64,000 bases of DNA. It comes from Edolisoma coerulescens. Its lineage: Eukaryota > Chordata > Aves > Passeriformes > Campephagidae. The position numbers and the translations under genes were made by a program. This document shows, one piece after another, positions 36,694 through 49,393 of the stretch. Position 1 is the stretch's first letter; each line of letters starts with the position of its first letter. The stretch is taken from contig VWZW01001320.1 in assembly GCA_013397115.1 (NCBI GenBank), positions 102,993-166,992 on the forward strand, read 5' to 3'. The notes beneath the pieces are model-generated. The model was not told where the DNA came from and searched no databases. It saw only the letters and a list, made by a program, of their open reading frames with translations.

Positions 36694-39600
36694 GTAAGTC
36701 ACAGCACTGGTCCCTCCACTTTCCAGTTTCCTGATACAGGTCTGATAAAGAATGCAAGCAGCCATGAAAACCATCAGAGGGAACTTACTTTGCCATTTTT
36801 TTGCTATCATTTGCATGGCAGCTCTCCATTAAAGCTTGGAAAGAAATGTCCTTTGCAGCTTAGCAAAAAAAAAGATCTATGCAACCATGTTAATAAAAAT
36901 TAATTTTATGACAACAAAAAAATCTAAGCTTCAATGAGTCCTTTTGCAGAAGTAACTTTCATTATGTAGGGTTAGGTTGCTATGAATAATACTGATTTTT
37001 AGAGACTTGATAGCTTCCTAGGGGAAAAAATACAATTCAGACCGTGTAGCATAAGAGTAGTTGGCAGCTACTGGTAATGAACAAAATATAGCTGCAAGTG
37101 TTTACTTTTTAATAGATAAGAAAGAGTCTTGTGTCTTCCTGAAGCCTGACTGGAATTCAGGTATTGTTTGACGTTTTCTTTTATACAACACACATTTGGA
37201 CTTAAAATGCTTTCAAAACCTTGAGCAAATAAAATACTGCAAGTTCAACATTACATGACTCAAACATACCCACTACCATGACTCCGAAAGAACTGCTCAG
37301 ACAAACTTAGATCTGTAATAAAATATTTCAATGAGGAATAAAGAGTAAACAGTGTTTACCACGGCTCATTTTCCTAATAATACATCTGCCACCTGTATGA
37401 AGATTTCTGAGGACAACACCACTCCTGTCCATTCCTGCAGCTTCTTTTTGTTGGTGGGTGATTGGGTTTTTTCCCCACTGGAGAAGCCCAGAGCATTTGA
37501 CATCTGTTCCTTGTTTACCCAGTGCAATGCACTTGGCAAGCACAGCCAGTTCTGCTCATTTAATCATGAGAGTAAACCAAGGCACAGCAAGCCAGAGCCT
37601 CACTGCCAGTGCTAATGGCTTACATGGCACCATGACAATTTACACCAGGTAATGACATATCCAAGGGTGTTAGACTGGTTGCCAGGGCTATGAAATAAGC
37701 CAGGGCAGAGTCGATAGCAGAGGGAGACATTGGAGCTCTGGTCACCTCTGCTGACAGCACAGCACCTGCAGATTGGACCACTGACAGTCCTGGAAAAAAA
37801 ATTGCATAGGAAGGGGGTTTGTTGTCAGGAGTCTCGAAAACTTTTTCTTATGTGAAAATTTAAAAAAAACCCCACTGGTCCACATAAGTAGGTGTATTTG
37901 AGACATACTTAATAAAAATATGTCAAAAATTCAAATACAAAAATGCAATATTTATTCTCAAAATTATAATCACTCATACCCTCTAAATTCAGTTTTCTGT
38001 GAGCAAACAAGAAACAATGGCACTTAAAGTCAATGATTTCAACTTTCAAAAATTTTAATACCTAAATGTAGATAACTGATCACACACCTCATTTAAAAAG
38101 TGCCAAAACTATCAGTTACCTCACTGGAGTAAGGATTTCACCCAAAATAATATGAGAACCCTTTAAGTAACAACTGACGACAAGCATCCTGAAAATCCAC
38201 TTTTGTCTGCTTTTATAGCTTGTGGATGAGAAGCAGCTACTTTTTTGTTAAGATGAACATAGCCTACAACATGCTATCTTTGATCTCTATAGCTTTTTCA
38301 GTGTCACACTAGGACAGTCCAACAAACGTCCTTGTAAAAAAAATATGTCCTGCTTATATTAAAATTTGGTCTAAGCATGCTGCTAGAAACAACAGTATTG
38401 GTGCCACAAATAGCCTGAAAAAATACCTATACTCTTTATTAAAGAGAATCTTTGGTTATTTTATTTCACACAGATGGATGTTAGCATATCTTCTCCACTC
38501 CTCTATGTTTGGGAGTATATTTTTCTATTTTCAACATTATTCTTCCTCCTCTGTCCTCAGAACTATATTTTAGGATAGTGTGACATTAATTCCACAGTGA
38601 CAAATCATTTTCCTGGACCAAAATTTTATTTTCATTTCCATAGCAAATCTAGAGCAATTATTTTTACTTAACTAATTTTCTCAAAGCTTTAGCAAGGCAA
38701 AGCAACTTCATTTATTTAAAACTTCCTTGAGTGTTCATAACTGTAGTGTGTAAGTGCCAAAATGAAAAGGAAGTGACAAAGAGTAATTTTCAGGATTTTA
38801 TTTTTTTGAATCAGTTCTAATAACTGATGTAGTTCTAGGAAAACTACTGTATTAAAAGAACAGTATGTGTACCTGTGAAAGCAATGGAAAAAATGCTTTA
38901 ATGATTTTTAGTATGGCTTGCTCCAGAAATTGTGAGGTTTAATTGCCTTTTTTCTTCAGCAAAAAAGTATTTTCAATTGCACTGATTCAGACCCCACAAG
39001 CTTTGAGACTCTCTGGTCTATCAAACCGTTAAACACATGCTTTGTTTATTGTACCAGACAAACAAATGCAAGCTCCATCCTGGTCATGGAGCCAAGTGAG
39101 AGTGGGTGTAAGTCAGTCCATTTGAATTCCTTCTGAAAAAGAGATTTCTGAGTAGTCTAGGTTTCATATTTATCTCAGAATACTCATACCACTTCTTCTG
39201 GTGCAGTGAGACATAAATTGTGTAATATGTAAAACTGTAGAGCTTCATCATGGTTTGTTTTCCTCCCCCTCACTTAAAACTTGTGTGGAGAAGACCATTA
39301 GAAAGGTAAATTTTTTATGATAAAAAGATGGGTCCCCAACACAAGCAGTTTCTGTGGCTGAAGAGAGAGCAGATGCTCCCACTTCTGCAAATGCTTTCCT
39401 GGGGAGGTTTGCCTCAAACACATATAGGTAGAGGGAATTTAACTGCCTTTAACTCAGCCAGCTAAACTAATATTACAACAAAACAGCACTAACCTTTTAG
39501 CAAGCTATAGTAGAATAGCTATGGGTTTATGGTTATTTCTTTTTTAAAAATTAAAGACTCCAGTAAGTGTAAAAACAATCTCTTTCCTGGCATTAAGAGA

Positions 39601-40534
39601 ACCTAGACTCTACATCTCTTTTGGGTTTTACAGACCCCTTCTTTGGGAAACTCAATGCCTACAAAGCTATTCTTCCTAAAGACTTTTCAACTTTAAATTA
39701 AATCATTAAAACAGGATATCTGTAATGTTTGCACTCTAATGGAACCAGATGTGGCAAGAATGAAAGAAGAGCCTGAATCCCCAAGAACAAACTTGGGCCC
39801 CAAAAGGCTTCAGCTAAAACTATTTTTCTTCATCTGTGCCCTTCTGTCTGGATTTTTCCTTGGCTAGACTGAGGTCTTCATGGCCACCAAAATTTTCATG
39901 GTATGTCATGCTGTTGGTACTGGTGTGCATGGCCTCTCTTTCTCAAAATCAGAACTTGGTGAGACTGGAGCAACTGAAAGGAAGGTGCTGTGGGACCGTA
40001 TTTTGGGGAGCATGCGCTTGAACCGCTGCAGGTTTTTGGTTTCTTTCTCATAAGAGCATGGCAGCTCCTCAGCTTTTATTTTGCACAATGGTAGGCTCTG
40101 AATTGATTTCAATCCACCTCTCTCAAGATACCACACTGACAAAAATAAGCCACAACAGACCAATTTTTACCACAGCCTTAGCCATTACTTTGTGGTTACA
40201 GCCCAAGGCACAAGGAGAATCCCAACACAGGATCTGATCTAGCAGCCCTGGTCTCAGGAGCCAGACACAAGCTACACACCAAAATATTTCCTCCTGAAAT
40301 ACAGAGTTCCAGGAAACTAATGTGCTTTGTGAAAAATTAAATGATGGTGGTATTTTCATGGGAAATTTATTCTCAAAATATCTTTAATGTTCAATTACCA
40401 TATAAATGTGGATTTTTTTTTAAACTAGAATTAAAAACTTCAATTTCTGTTACAGAACTTTGAAACCAAAGCCCTTTGATTTCCCTGTCCTTGAAAAATG
40501 TCTGTTTTGATTTTCTAACTTGTTTCTTTAACAG
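36694..40534. other. AT-rich non-coding stretch
   Basis: Very AT-rich between 37800 and 39700. Only short unrecognised frames. No repeat family or RNA gene seen. Confidence 0.5.
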
Positions 40535-40675
40535 AGCCTGAGAGCTGAAAAGCAGAAGGGTGGAAGCTGCCTTCTCAAACACACTACGGAAGGCTGGCCA
40601 CGGGTCGACCCTTACCTGATCAACCTCATCAACAGGTGTCAGCTCCATGCAGTAACAGCCCTAGATTTCTTACAG
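40535..40675 (+). CDS. candidate internal exon
   Basis: A 141-base segment (47 codons) open in one frame, with good splice borders. Upstream is a branch-point-like CTAAC at 40515-40519, then TTGTTTCTTTAACAG. Downstream, CAG|GTGATC closes the exon at 40675; an alternative donor, ACAG|GTGTCA, would close it at 40635. The frame begins SLRAEKQKGG and contains GWPRVDPYLINLINR and HAVTALDFLQ, a mixed composition not typical of translated junk. The other two frames hit a stop almost at once. I recognise no family and see no certain partner exon, so a chance exon or part of an unrecognised gene are both possible. Confidence 0.25.
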
Positions 40676-42474
40676 GTGATCCACCAGCCCCTTCCCCTCA
40701 AGCCTGTTTTTCACACCCTCATCCTCTTAGTCCCAGAATGTTCCAGTAGCAGCTTATAACACTCACTCCTCTTCCCCTCCTTCTTCCCAGGTGTATTTTT
40801 TCAGTTGCTTTCCATTCCTGAGTACACTTCACTTTGTTCCTCTGCAGAGGAGCAATGAAGCCAAAAGAGAGCTTCCTTAAGAGTTTTCCTTCATCAGAAG
40901 TCTTTTGAATGGTCTCTTGCTATTGAAATAAAACCAAAAGTCTGGGTTCCTGGACACAGTAACACTCCTGTTTTGTTTCTGCTTTTGTTGCAGCAATTCG
41001 GCTTCAAAATCTTGCAACATACACAGCCCCAGATGATAACTGACAAATTGGGCAAGTGTACTTTTGTCTGATTGGAATAATATATTATGTTGGAGGCCAT
41101 GTACAAAGGATACACATGTCGTACATCTGTACATTTCTCCAAAGCAAACCCAGAGTGCATCAGAATAAAAATTATTTTATCAACGCTGCCAGGTTTGGAA
41201 TAGTTTTGTATTTTAGCACCTTGCTCTCAACTCTTACAGTTAAAGGCACTACAAGCTGTCTTGGAATACAGCCAGCATTTTGCATTCCTCCTCTGAGAAA
41301 TGCAAAACCAGCTGAACCTGTGTTTGCTTTTAAAAATGCAAATAATTGGGAGTTTCCTTGTCAAGATCAACACCTCAAGCCAAGTGCAGAGACTATCTTG
41401 GAGTGAAAGAGGGAGAATTTTTCTGTGAAAAAAATGAAAAAAATTCCCAATCACAGGGAGAAACTACAGAAATATCAAAAATCAAAGCATTTTAAATGAG
41501 TGAAATATTTGAAACATAGATATGAGAGAGGGAGAAAATTTCGTTGTTTCCCCATGGAAATATTTTTTTATTATTGTTCTAAGATCATCTCAAAGCAATC
41601 ATTTTTTTGTCTGGAAAAGGAAACAAGAAAAAATTAAAATTCCATGATTCTTTTAAAAGTCTTGTTTTTGTGGTTCCCTGCACTAACAAGGCTAAACACA
41701 CTCAGTTTCAATGGCATGACATTTTAAAAAAGCTTAAGACTTTTTAAAAATTCCAGTCCAAAATCTTCCAAACACAGAACATTAGCTTTTTTGCAGGAAG
41801 ACCAGCTTAAGCCAAACAACCAATATAAAACTAAGCAGATAGTTTCATAAGCCCTCTCCACAGAAGCCGGCAAGGCTGTTATCTGGCAGTACCACTCTGA
41901 GACTTGGCATCTAAGTACCATTCCCAGTGGTGTCCCAGTACTCCTTTATGCTGTTGAAGACATCTTTACCTCCATATGTCTCAATATTGCAAATGAAAAA
42001 GGTATAAAATAGCTTTGTGCTATCCCATGGGACTCATATTATTCATACATATGTGCATGGCCATTTTTGCTCCAGATGGAAGCATTTTTCCCATACACAC
42101 TTGCAAAAACTGTAGAAATTCACTGAAGTCTCCTTTGCTGGCTTTAATGTTGAACACACATCCCTCAGTATCAAATTTTAAATAAATAAATTTACAATGC
42201 AATCCACCTTGAAAATCACCAGCTCAGTACAAATAATAATAATAAGAAAGCACCTCTCCATCAGTAAAGGGCAATTCCTTGAAGCTTGAAGCAGCTCATT
42301 TAAAAGACTGCAAGTTAGATCTCTTGCCTTACCAGGGGTCCTAGGATTCCCCTAGGCTGCCACTGTGCACCCCCAGGGGAGACTGTCTCTTTCAGCAAAT
42401 CTAGGTTTGATTCAAAAAAATCAAGACTTCTCTAAAGCCTGAAACTGCTTTTTGCCTGGTGTGACAGATGATAC

Positions 42475-42505
<31 letters not shown>

Positions 42506-44060
42506 TTTTTCACAATGTCCACTTCATGAAGAGGTAAAATGAACTACAGGGGTTAAACAATTCACCTACAAAGTCTTTGGACACAAACAGAAGCTTGTGG
42601 TTGTTTGCATTTCCAACTACCATATCTAACAAAAAAGGGCAGTGCCTCACACCAAGAAGAGACGGGTACCAGAGAAATCCACTTCAGAAGGAGGAGAAAT
42701 TTCTCCAACAAATGTGACATGAGTGCATTCCTTCAAACTGAAGAGGAAGCTCTGCCTTTAAGCCATACCCTTACTGGTTCATAGAAACCTCTCCAAGAAC
42801 CAATTTTACACAGTTGATGTTTTAGTCTCTTAGGTTAACAAGCTATTTTCATTCCCATTCCTTGACATTTCATCTCACAGCAAGCTTCAAGAGATGCTGT
42901 CTCTGGTCACCAACTGGTAAAGAGCCAGGAGTTCTCATACTCCTGGATATGTTACATGCATCTAGGTGTGGCCACGGGCAAGCAAACATCTTCCAGTTTT
43001 TCATGCTGCCAACTAGAAATAATATCTGCAGCCTGTAAGTGATCCAAGGCTCATCTCAGCCACTGAGCTCCCCATCTTGTGTTGAAGATTGCAGGCTCTT
43101 CACATGGTGCTCCTCTTACATCACGACATCAAAAAAGAGCAGGGCAGCCTTGCAGCTGATCTTTCCATTTCAGACCTCTGTCTTCCTGCTCTGAAAGAGC
43201 ATTACTAGTCTGTCAGTGTCCCATTCTCTGATTATGTTGAAAACTCTTTTGTTTTGGTTGGATCATACCAAAGGCTTTCTGAGAAAACCCAACAGCTTTT
43301 GCATTTAAATGATCTACTTTTTAATGTTCAGGCTCCTTCTATTTTGTTTCCTTTGTTTGTGTTCGAATATTCTTCTAGTAAATACTTTGTTTTTCAAATG
43401 GAACCAGTACGAAGAATTTAAGACCGGCAGATGGAAATATCTTCACAAAATTACCGAGAAATCTAGTAATACTGTGAATGAGTTCCAGGAATTACTGAAA
43501 GTCACTTGGTATTAATTGCTTAGTAATACAGTGCTTGAGGTTTCCTGTCACTAGTTCAGTTTGCCGAATCTTAAAAAACTAAATTTCGGTTTCACATGCT
43601 TTGCAAAAGCCTGCTTTTACCTGATCATTTTGCAAAAAAGAATTTACCTGGTATTCAAGAAGATTGGAAGACTTTCCTTAATTCACTTTGTGACTGAACT
43701 TCTTGTAAAAACCAACAATGAGAGCAAGAACAAAAAGGATAACACAGAGTTAAAATGCAATAAGCATCATTCTCCCATGATATCAGACAAATAATTCTAT
43801 TGCTATTGCCAACTAACTCAAACATAGCATTTCATGTTCATTTCAACCTGCAGCTGCTAGTTCGTGTCGGATAGACAGCTCCTCAGCCCTACAAGAAGTC
43901 TCTCCACATCCTCCTCTAATTCTGAGGCCATTTGCTGAACCCACAGCATGGCTTTCAGGAGAACAGGGAACTGACTTCCTCAGCAGGAACACACAAACAC
44001 TCTTGCTCCCGATGGAAGAACAGCAGAGTGTCTGAAGATACCCTGCCTACATGGCTCAGG
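40676..44060. other. non-coding stretch with a TG repeat
   Basis: AT-rich. It contains the TG microsatellite listed separately. Two neighbouring plus-strand frames (43309-43515, 43561-43794) are lysine- and phenylalanine-rich without a recognised domain, typical of AT-rich DNA. Confidence 0.5.
42478..42504. repeat. (TG)13 microsatellite
   Basis: Twenty-seven bases of uninterrupted TG/GT. Probably polymorphic. Confidence 0.97.
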
Positions 44061-44385
44061 ACCACAGGTTCATGCAGTCCACCAGGGACTTGGGAAGACT
44101 CCAGTCTAACCTCTGCCGTGAGCAGACTCAGCCATGGGGTCAGACCAGGTAGCTCAGGGCTTTTTTTATCCTATTGGGGCTGACAATACTCCAGGGATGG
44201 AGATGGCACAACCTCTCTTGGCCCCTCCTGCATTGTTGGGCTATCTTGATGGGGAAAGGCCTTTTCCTTCTCATCAGGCTGAGCATCGCCTATTGCAGTC
44301 TGTGGTCACTGCCTTTCATTCTCCTGCTCTTTGCTGCTCCGAGGAGCAACTTCTCAGTAGCTTCCTCACTGAAAGTGGCAGAAAT
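44061..44385 (-). mobile_element. old CR1 LINE 3' fragment, minus strand
   Basis: Strongly diverged, but the order of segments is that of a complemented CR1 3' end: an ACTCCAGTCTAACCTCTGC start, a GTCAGACCAGGTAGCTCAGG block, an AATACTCCAGGGATGGAGA block and a TCAGGCTGAGCATCGCC block. The right border is vague. Stops are frequent in the corresponding minus frame. Confidence 0.7.
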
Positions 44386-44599
44386 GCACTCTAAGAACGC
44401 AGCTGCTCCATGGTGGACAAAAAGAGTGTGCCCCCAACACAGGCAATGGCCAGAGTAGTGTCAGGATGTTGACAGTGACCAGCTGCCAACAAGATTAGGT
44501 AACAAGTCAGTTCTGGGGTCCACAAAGGGAGTCTGCTTGCAAATCTCAAGAGACAGAGCTGAGTGAATAGGGTGTAGCTCAAGCCAGAATAGCACCTTA

Positions 44600-44657
44600 G
44601 ACTTCTTTGTTGGACCAGAGACTTCCAAGGTTCCTTCCAACTTCCACAATTTATGAC
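44600..44657 (+). mobile_element. CR1 3' terminus fragment, plus strand
   Basis: TTGGACCAGAGACTTCCAAG followed by GTTCCTTCCAACTTC and ATTTATGAC matches the last 50 or so bases of CR1. How far it extends to the left is unclear. It faces the minus CR1 fragment that ends near 44385. Confidence 0.55.
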
Positions 44658-46904
44658 AGATCATTTCAGACCTCATGGTGGAGAAATACTGAATAGTAAA
44701 TCATCCATACACTGGATGATTGCAGGCTGGTGGGCAGAGAACAAACTCTGAACTCTGAAGCTTATTTTATAGAAGTAGGTGCACAGTGAACAGAATCAAA
44801 AGAGCAGACTGATTGTGACTAGCTCTTGTGAAGTTTCTAATGCAGTCTACTTGCAGACCCAAACTCTGTGACACAGGATAGCTTAGTAGGTTCCTCAAAC
44901 TTTTTCAGAAACAGCTTTCAGTATGTTCAGTTTAACAGGAAAATCATTGTTACTGATATGCACAGTGTCCATCTCTGCTTCTGTCTCCTCCAAAAAGCCT
45001 AACATTCATGACTTTTCCAAGCTTGGGAGAAATAGTAGTATTTTCCAAATCTTGTCAAGGAAGCAAATGCCATTGGTATCCTTATCCAGGGAACTATCTG
45101 CAAATCCTCAAACTGAGAGTTTGTGAAGTCCCAGATGAAAAGCTTTTTTTGAGAACAAAAGCCAGGTGTACTGACCAAAACAAGAAAACAAGGCAGCAGC
45201 CTTTACACATTTACAACAAAACAGTGAGCAGAATGTATATTGCTCTGTATTTTTTTCTGTCCCAGGGGGACACACCTTATACAAATATACCTCCCTGTTT
45301 CATGTGCTGCCACTCTCAGGCTTGTCTGGTTACAGAAATGGCCCAATGTCTCAAACCCAGACAGATCTGGTACTTCTGGGAAGTACATCTGCTAGTCTTT
45401 GCACGTTTCCTTAGAGGAAGACCAGCTAGGTCATGTACTCTTCCTTGAAGATCTCTATTTTAAAGGACTAATATCTTTTACCCCATTAAAACTCATGTCT
45501 TTCTATCAGCCCAGAACTCTGGTGTGATTTTCCACCTATCTACATGGGTAATGTCAACACTGACACAAAGTGGTGTGGCCACTAGCCCTGAGTCAGCACC
45601 CTAGAGCCTTTCAAGGACGTGTTACAACTTAGGTCTGCTGGGAAGAAGGCAAGCACGCTAGTGCCCTCTCAACAAAGGCAGAAGAAACAAGATAAAACAG
45701 TGAGTAGTGCAAAGGAGGGACCAGAACCAGAAATTCTTTAATTCTGCTGCTCTGGGGTAAAATTGTGTGTAGTGAGGAATTCCAAGAAGATGGATAGCAG
45801 CCCATAGCTCAGACAATATGGCTTCTGGGGACAGCTTTTTATTTTACAGTCCCAAGGAACAGACAGCAGGTGGGAGTTTTGAGAGCTTTTTGAAACTGGC
45901 ACAGATGTGAGTGTGATTGGCATGCTTGTACAAATAGAGTATGTGTAAAACAGAAAGAATAGCCTCCCTGCCCTCACTGTGTATGCTCCCACCACAGATT
46001 TCAGCTCCTACTTCTCATGTCCTCCCTTCCCACCCACAGCTGTCCTCTTCTGCCCCAACATTTACTCCAAATAATGTCTGTGTTTGTATAGCTCCTCAAA
46101 TAAGGTGGCGTAAACCCACAACTTCTCGCAGGGCTGACCTCCTGCCAGGGAGGCAGGGCACACCAACCCTTGTACGCCAAACATGTCACCAGGAATAACA
46201 GCCTGATGGATGGCAAAATGGTTCAGCTGATAAACAAAGGGGTTTTTTTAGAGTTGTCTACCAAGAGCAGTGTGGATGTTGTACTGTCCTGTGCTTAGAA
46301 AGAGCACCTACACAAAGAACTTTATGAGGAAGGGGTAATGGCGCTGCAGGTTTGTCCCACATTGACAGTGCTGTGTGTGGGGCACAGGTGAGAAAGAGGA
46401 CTAACTGTACTGTAAAATAGAATGTCTGATCATCTGATTGCGGTCTTTGCAGAGAGGGGGCACAGCTTCACTGAGACATGGATGACTAAAAAAGGCCATC
46501 AATTCTCCCATTGGGTGTTTTAAAGAGCAAATCCCTTTAAATCTATGCACCTCTGCAACTTCCTGTTTCACACTTTGCTGTGCAAATATACACAGCAAGA
46601 TATATATAAAATATACATACATCTGCTATGCATTTTAAAAGCATATTTTATCAGGCAAAAATTTTAATTTTGCAAAGATCACTAGAAGCTTCTTAACTCT
46701 TAAAATCGAAACAAAAATGTACCACTGATTCAGTGGCAGACATACCCAGAAAGCAAACAAATGAGAAATGTTTCATCTTTTTTTCTCCCAGAACAAAGAC
46801 AAATGAAAAGACTGCCTTTTAGTTTATTCTCAGAAGAGTCTGCTCATCAGCTAACACAAGCCAACACTGAAGGTTTACAGCATCCATGAGTCCTTGCTTC
46901 TGTT

Positions 46905-46936
46905 GCTATTAAACTCCGCAGCTATTAAACACTGCA
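46905..46936. repeat. 16-bp tandem duplication
   Basis: GCTATTAAACTCCGCA followed directly by GCTATTAAACACTGCA, 14 of 16 identical. Confidence 0.85.
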
Positions 46937-48861
46937 GCTTCACTCAAGTCATTTAGGGAAGAATATTTTAGGGAAAACACGAGCAGGTGCATTTCCTCCT
47001 TTCTGATACTTTATGGTCAGCAAAGCTTTTGGACCTGACATTTCTAAAACAGGGCAAACAAAAATCAGGGTAGCTAAAATGAACCCAGACTTCAGGAAGT
47101 CCCCAGAAGACTCAGAAGTAGCATATGCACGGAGAGGGAGAAAGTTAACTCTTTTGTGGTAGACACACTTCATCGCACATATTCAGGAACATTACAAGAA
47201 TTCCCTCACACAGTCTTACAACAGATTTGCAGTGGCACTGGAGAAGGGATGAAGCTGTATCTTTATAAGAGGCATGCAAACTGTGGGTGTTTACATCAGG
47301 AAACAAAACCACAGCTAAATAAAAATGTTAGTCGGAATTTAATACTGAAATGCTAATTTCACAGCAGCAAGGAGAGCAGAAAAATAGAGATGCCAACCAA
47401 TGTCTTCCAGTTTTTCTCCCTTTTCCTGGAGAAGCAAAATATGGCACAGTATCAGAAGCAGGAATAAGAGCACAGGTTGGGACAGCCTCAAGATTCTCCA
47501 TGTCTTGGACAAAGCAGAGAACATTCAGATGGAGATATTTAGGGAAGACAAATACCCGTTTCAAGATTCAGTTAAAATCAGGTGAAGGAAGAAAAAGAAT
47601 TGAACTGTGTTTTTTCACACTTCTGGTCGGAATTTGGGCAGAGAAGGAAGAGAGACAGAGCCTGAAAGGTATCACCTAATCCTGCTTCTTTGTCTAAATC
47701 CAGGAGAAATCTGTGGCTGTGAACTGTGAGTAGATGCACTTTTCCAGCTGGTTGGCAGCTCAGCTCTTCTCTGGAGATGTTTCCTAGAGGTGCCTTACCA
47801 GCTCGCTGGCTTTGGTGAATTGCCTATCTGGCCCTGACCAAGCTTTTATCAGGGCTTTAGGTGGCTCTGAGAACCAGTAATGACTGAGCACTGCTCTAAG
47901 ATCACTGGCCCAGCAATGACTGGTGATGACTAGGCTTCCTTCTGTGAAACAATTGATTTCTGTTTTGTAATCATAGGAAGAAAGTCTGAAAGGATGCAGT
48001 CTTAGCAGTCTCAGCTGCCCTTTCTCTGATGTTATTTCAACCTTACCAGAGTTTTGAGATGAACTTGCTGAGACATTTTTCTTCCAATTAGCTCACCGTA
48101 AGACTACCCTTTAGAATTTTTTGGATGTTTCCTGCTCCCTTCAGCATCTGTGCTGCAAGGTTCCCTGCTCATTCCTCTGGGTCTAGACAGGTATCAGGGC
48201 ATCTCTGTTCCTGGGACCATATTTCCTCGAGCACACTCAGTTGCTTTTGAAGCGAGCAATTCTCTTCTATCCTTCCCAGAGGTGTTCACCCGACACAGTT
48301 CTTATAAATGAGGTTAGCATAGCAGCTGAAAGTGAAAAGGAATAAATTGACACTGTTCAACAGCCCATCAGATTCACAACAGGAAATGATTTACAGAAAT
48401 TTCCCCTACACAGATCTAAAAGCAGTAATGCTGGGTTTGGCAATTCAGATATATTTTACATGGTTGACCTGCTTATTTATCTGTTTCTTTAATTTTAGTA
48501 TCAGTCTTGTATCAGCTTCTATTTTTTTCAGGCGGACATCTTAGTCATTTTGCCCCTGAGGCAAACTGTGGATGCGTTAGTATGCGTGAAACCCAAAACT
48601 CAAATTAGACAACATTGCAAATAAAACCCTGATAGAGGAAAGACCTTCTTTCTTGAATACATGTAAAATGCAACTGTCACCATTTTGCTCCTAAAATGTA
48701 AAAGAAAATTTTTTGCACTAGGGCCTATTCCTTTGTTATTTGTAGCACTATTTCAAGTTCTGCATCTGTTACTCCAGCTCAAGACTTCACCAAATTTTTA
48801 AATGTGTTAGTAAGGGAATCAGACATGAGACCAGACATAAGAACCAGATAGAGGTCCCAGG

Positions 48862-48890
48862 TCTAGGACCCCCGAAGTAGGGGTCCTAGA
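48862..48890. repeat. 11-bp perfect hairpin next to CR1
   Basis: Arms TCTAGGACCCC (48862-48872) and GGGGTCCTAGA (48880-48890) with a 7-base loop. It lies 40 bases before a CR1 3' fragment. It resembles a Rho-independent terminator stem only superficially; no T-run follows and this is a eukaryote. Confidence 0.6.
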
Positions 48891-48929
48891 AGGTCCTTAC
48901 CAAAGTAAGAAGGTCATTAACATAATGGA

Positions 48930-49393
48930 GTGAGTCCAGAGGATGCCACCGAGTTGATCAGAGGGATGGAGCACCTCTCCTACGAGGAAAGGCTGAAAAA
49001 ATTGGGATTGTTCAGCCTGGAGAGGAGAAGGTTCCAGGGAAACCTTATAACACCTTCCAGTAACTAAACGGGGCTACAGGAAAGCTGAAGAGGGACTATG
49101 TCACAAGGGCATGTAGTGACAGGAAAAGGGGGAATGGCTTTAAACTGAAATAGAGTAGGCTTAGATTAGATATTGGGAAGAAATTCTTTGCTGTGAGAGT
49201 GGTGAGGTACTGGCACAGGTTTCCCAGAGAAATTGTAGATCCCTCCTCCCTGAAAGCATTCAGGGTCAGTTTGGATGTGGTTTCCAGTAACCTGGTCTAG
49301 TGGAAGGTGTCCCTTGCTGTGACTGGGGAAGAAAGTACAAAGTCTTAAAAGTCCCTTTCAACCCAAACCATTCTATGGTTCTGTGATTCCATG
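48930..49393 (+). mobile_element. CR1 LINE 3' fragment, plus strand
   Basis: Begins near the conserved GGAGCACCTCTCCTACGAGG segment (the E-H-L-S-Y-E-E-R region of CR1 ORF2). It continues through TTTAAACTGAAATAGAGTAG and GATATTGGGAAGAAATTC, and ends with CCTTTCAACCCAAACCATTC and three degenerate ATTCTATG octamers. It is 5' truncated and frame-broken. The 3' octamer tail places the insertion end at about 49393. Confidence 0.93.

Larger units (their letters stand above)
44658..48929. other. non-coding stretch
   Basis: No recognisable gene. It holds a 16-base tandem duplication at 46905-46936 and a hairpin at 48862-48890, and unrecognised frames of up to 146 codons (plus, 45008-45448). Confidence 0.5.
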
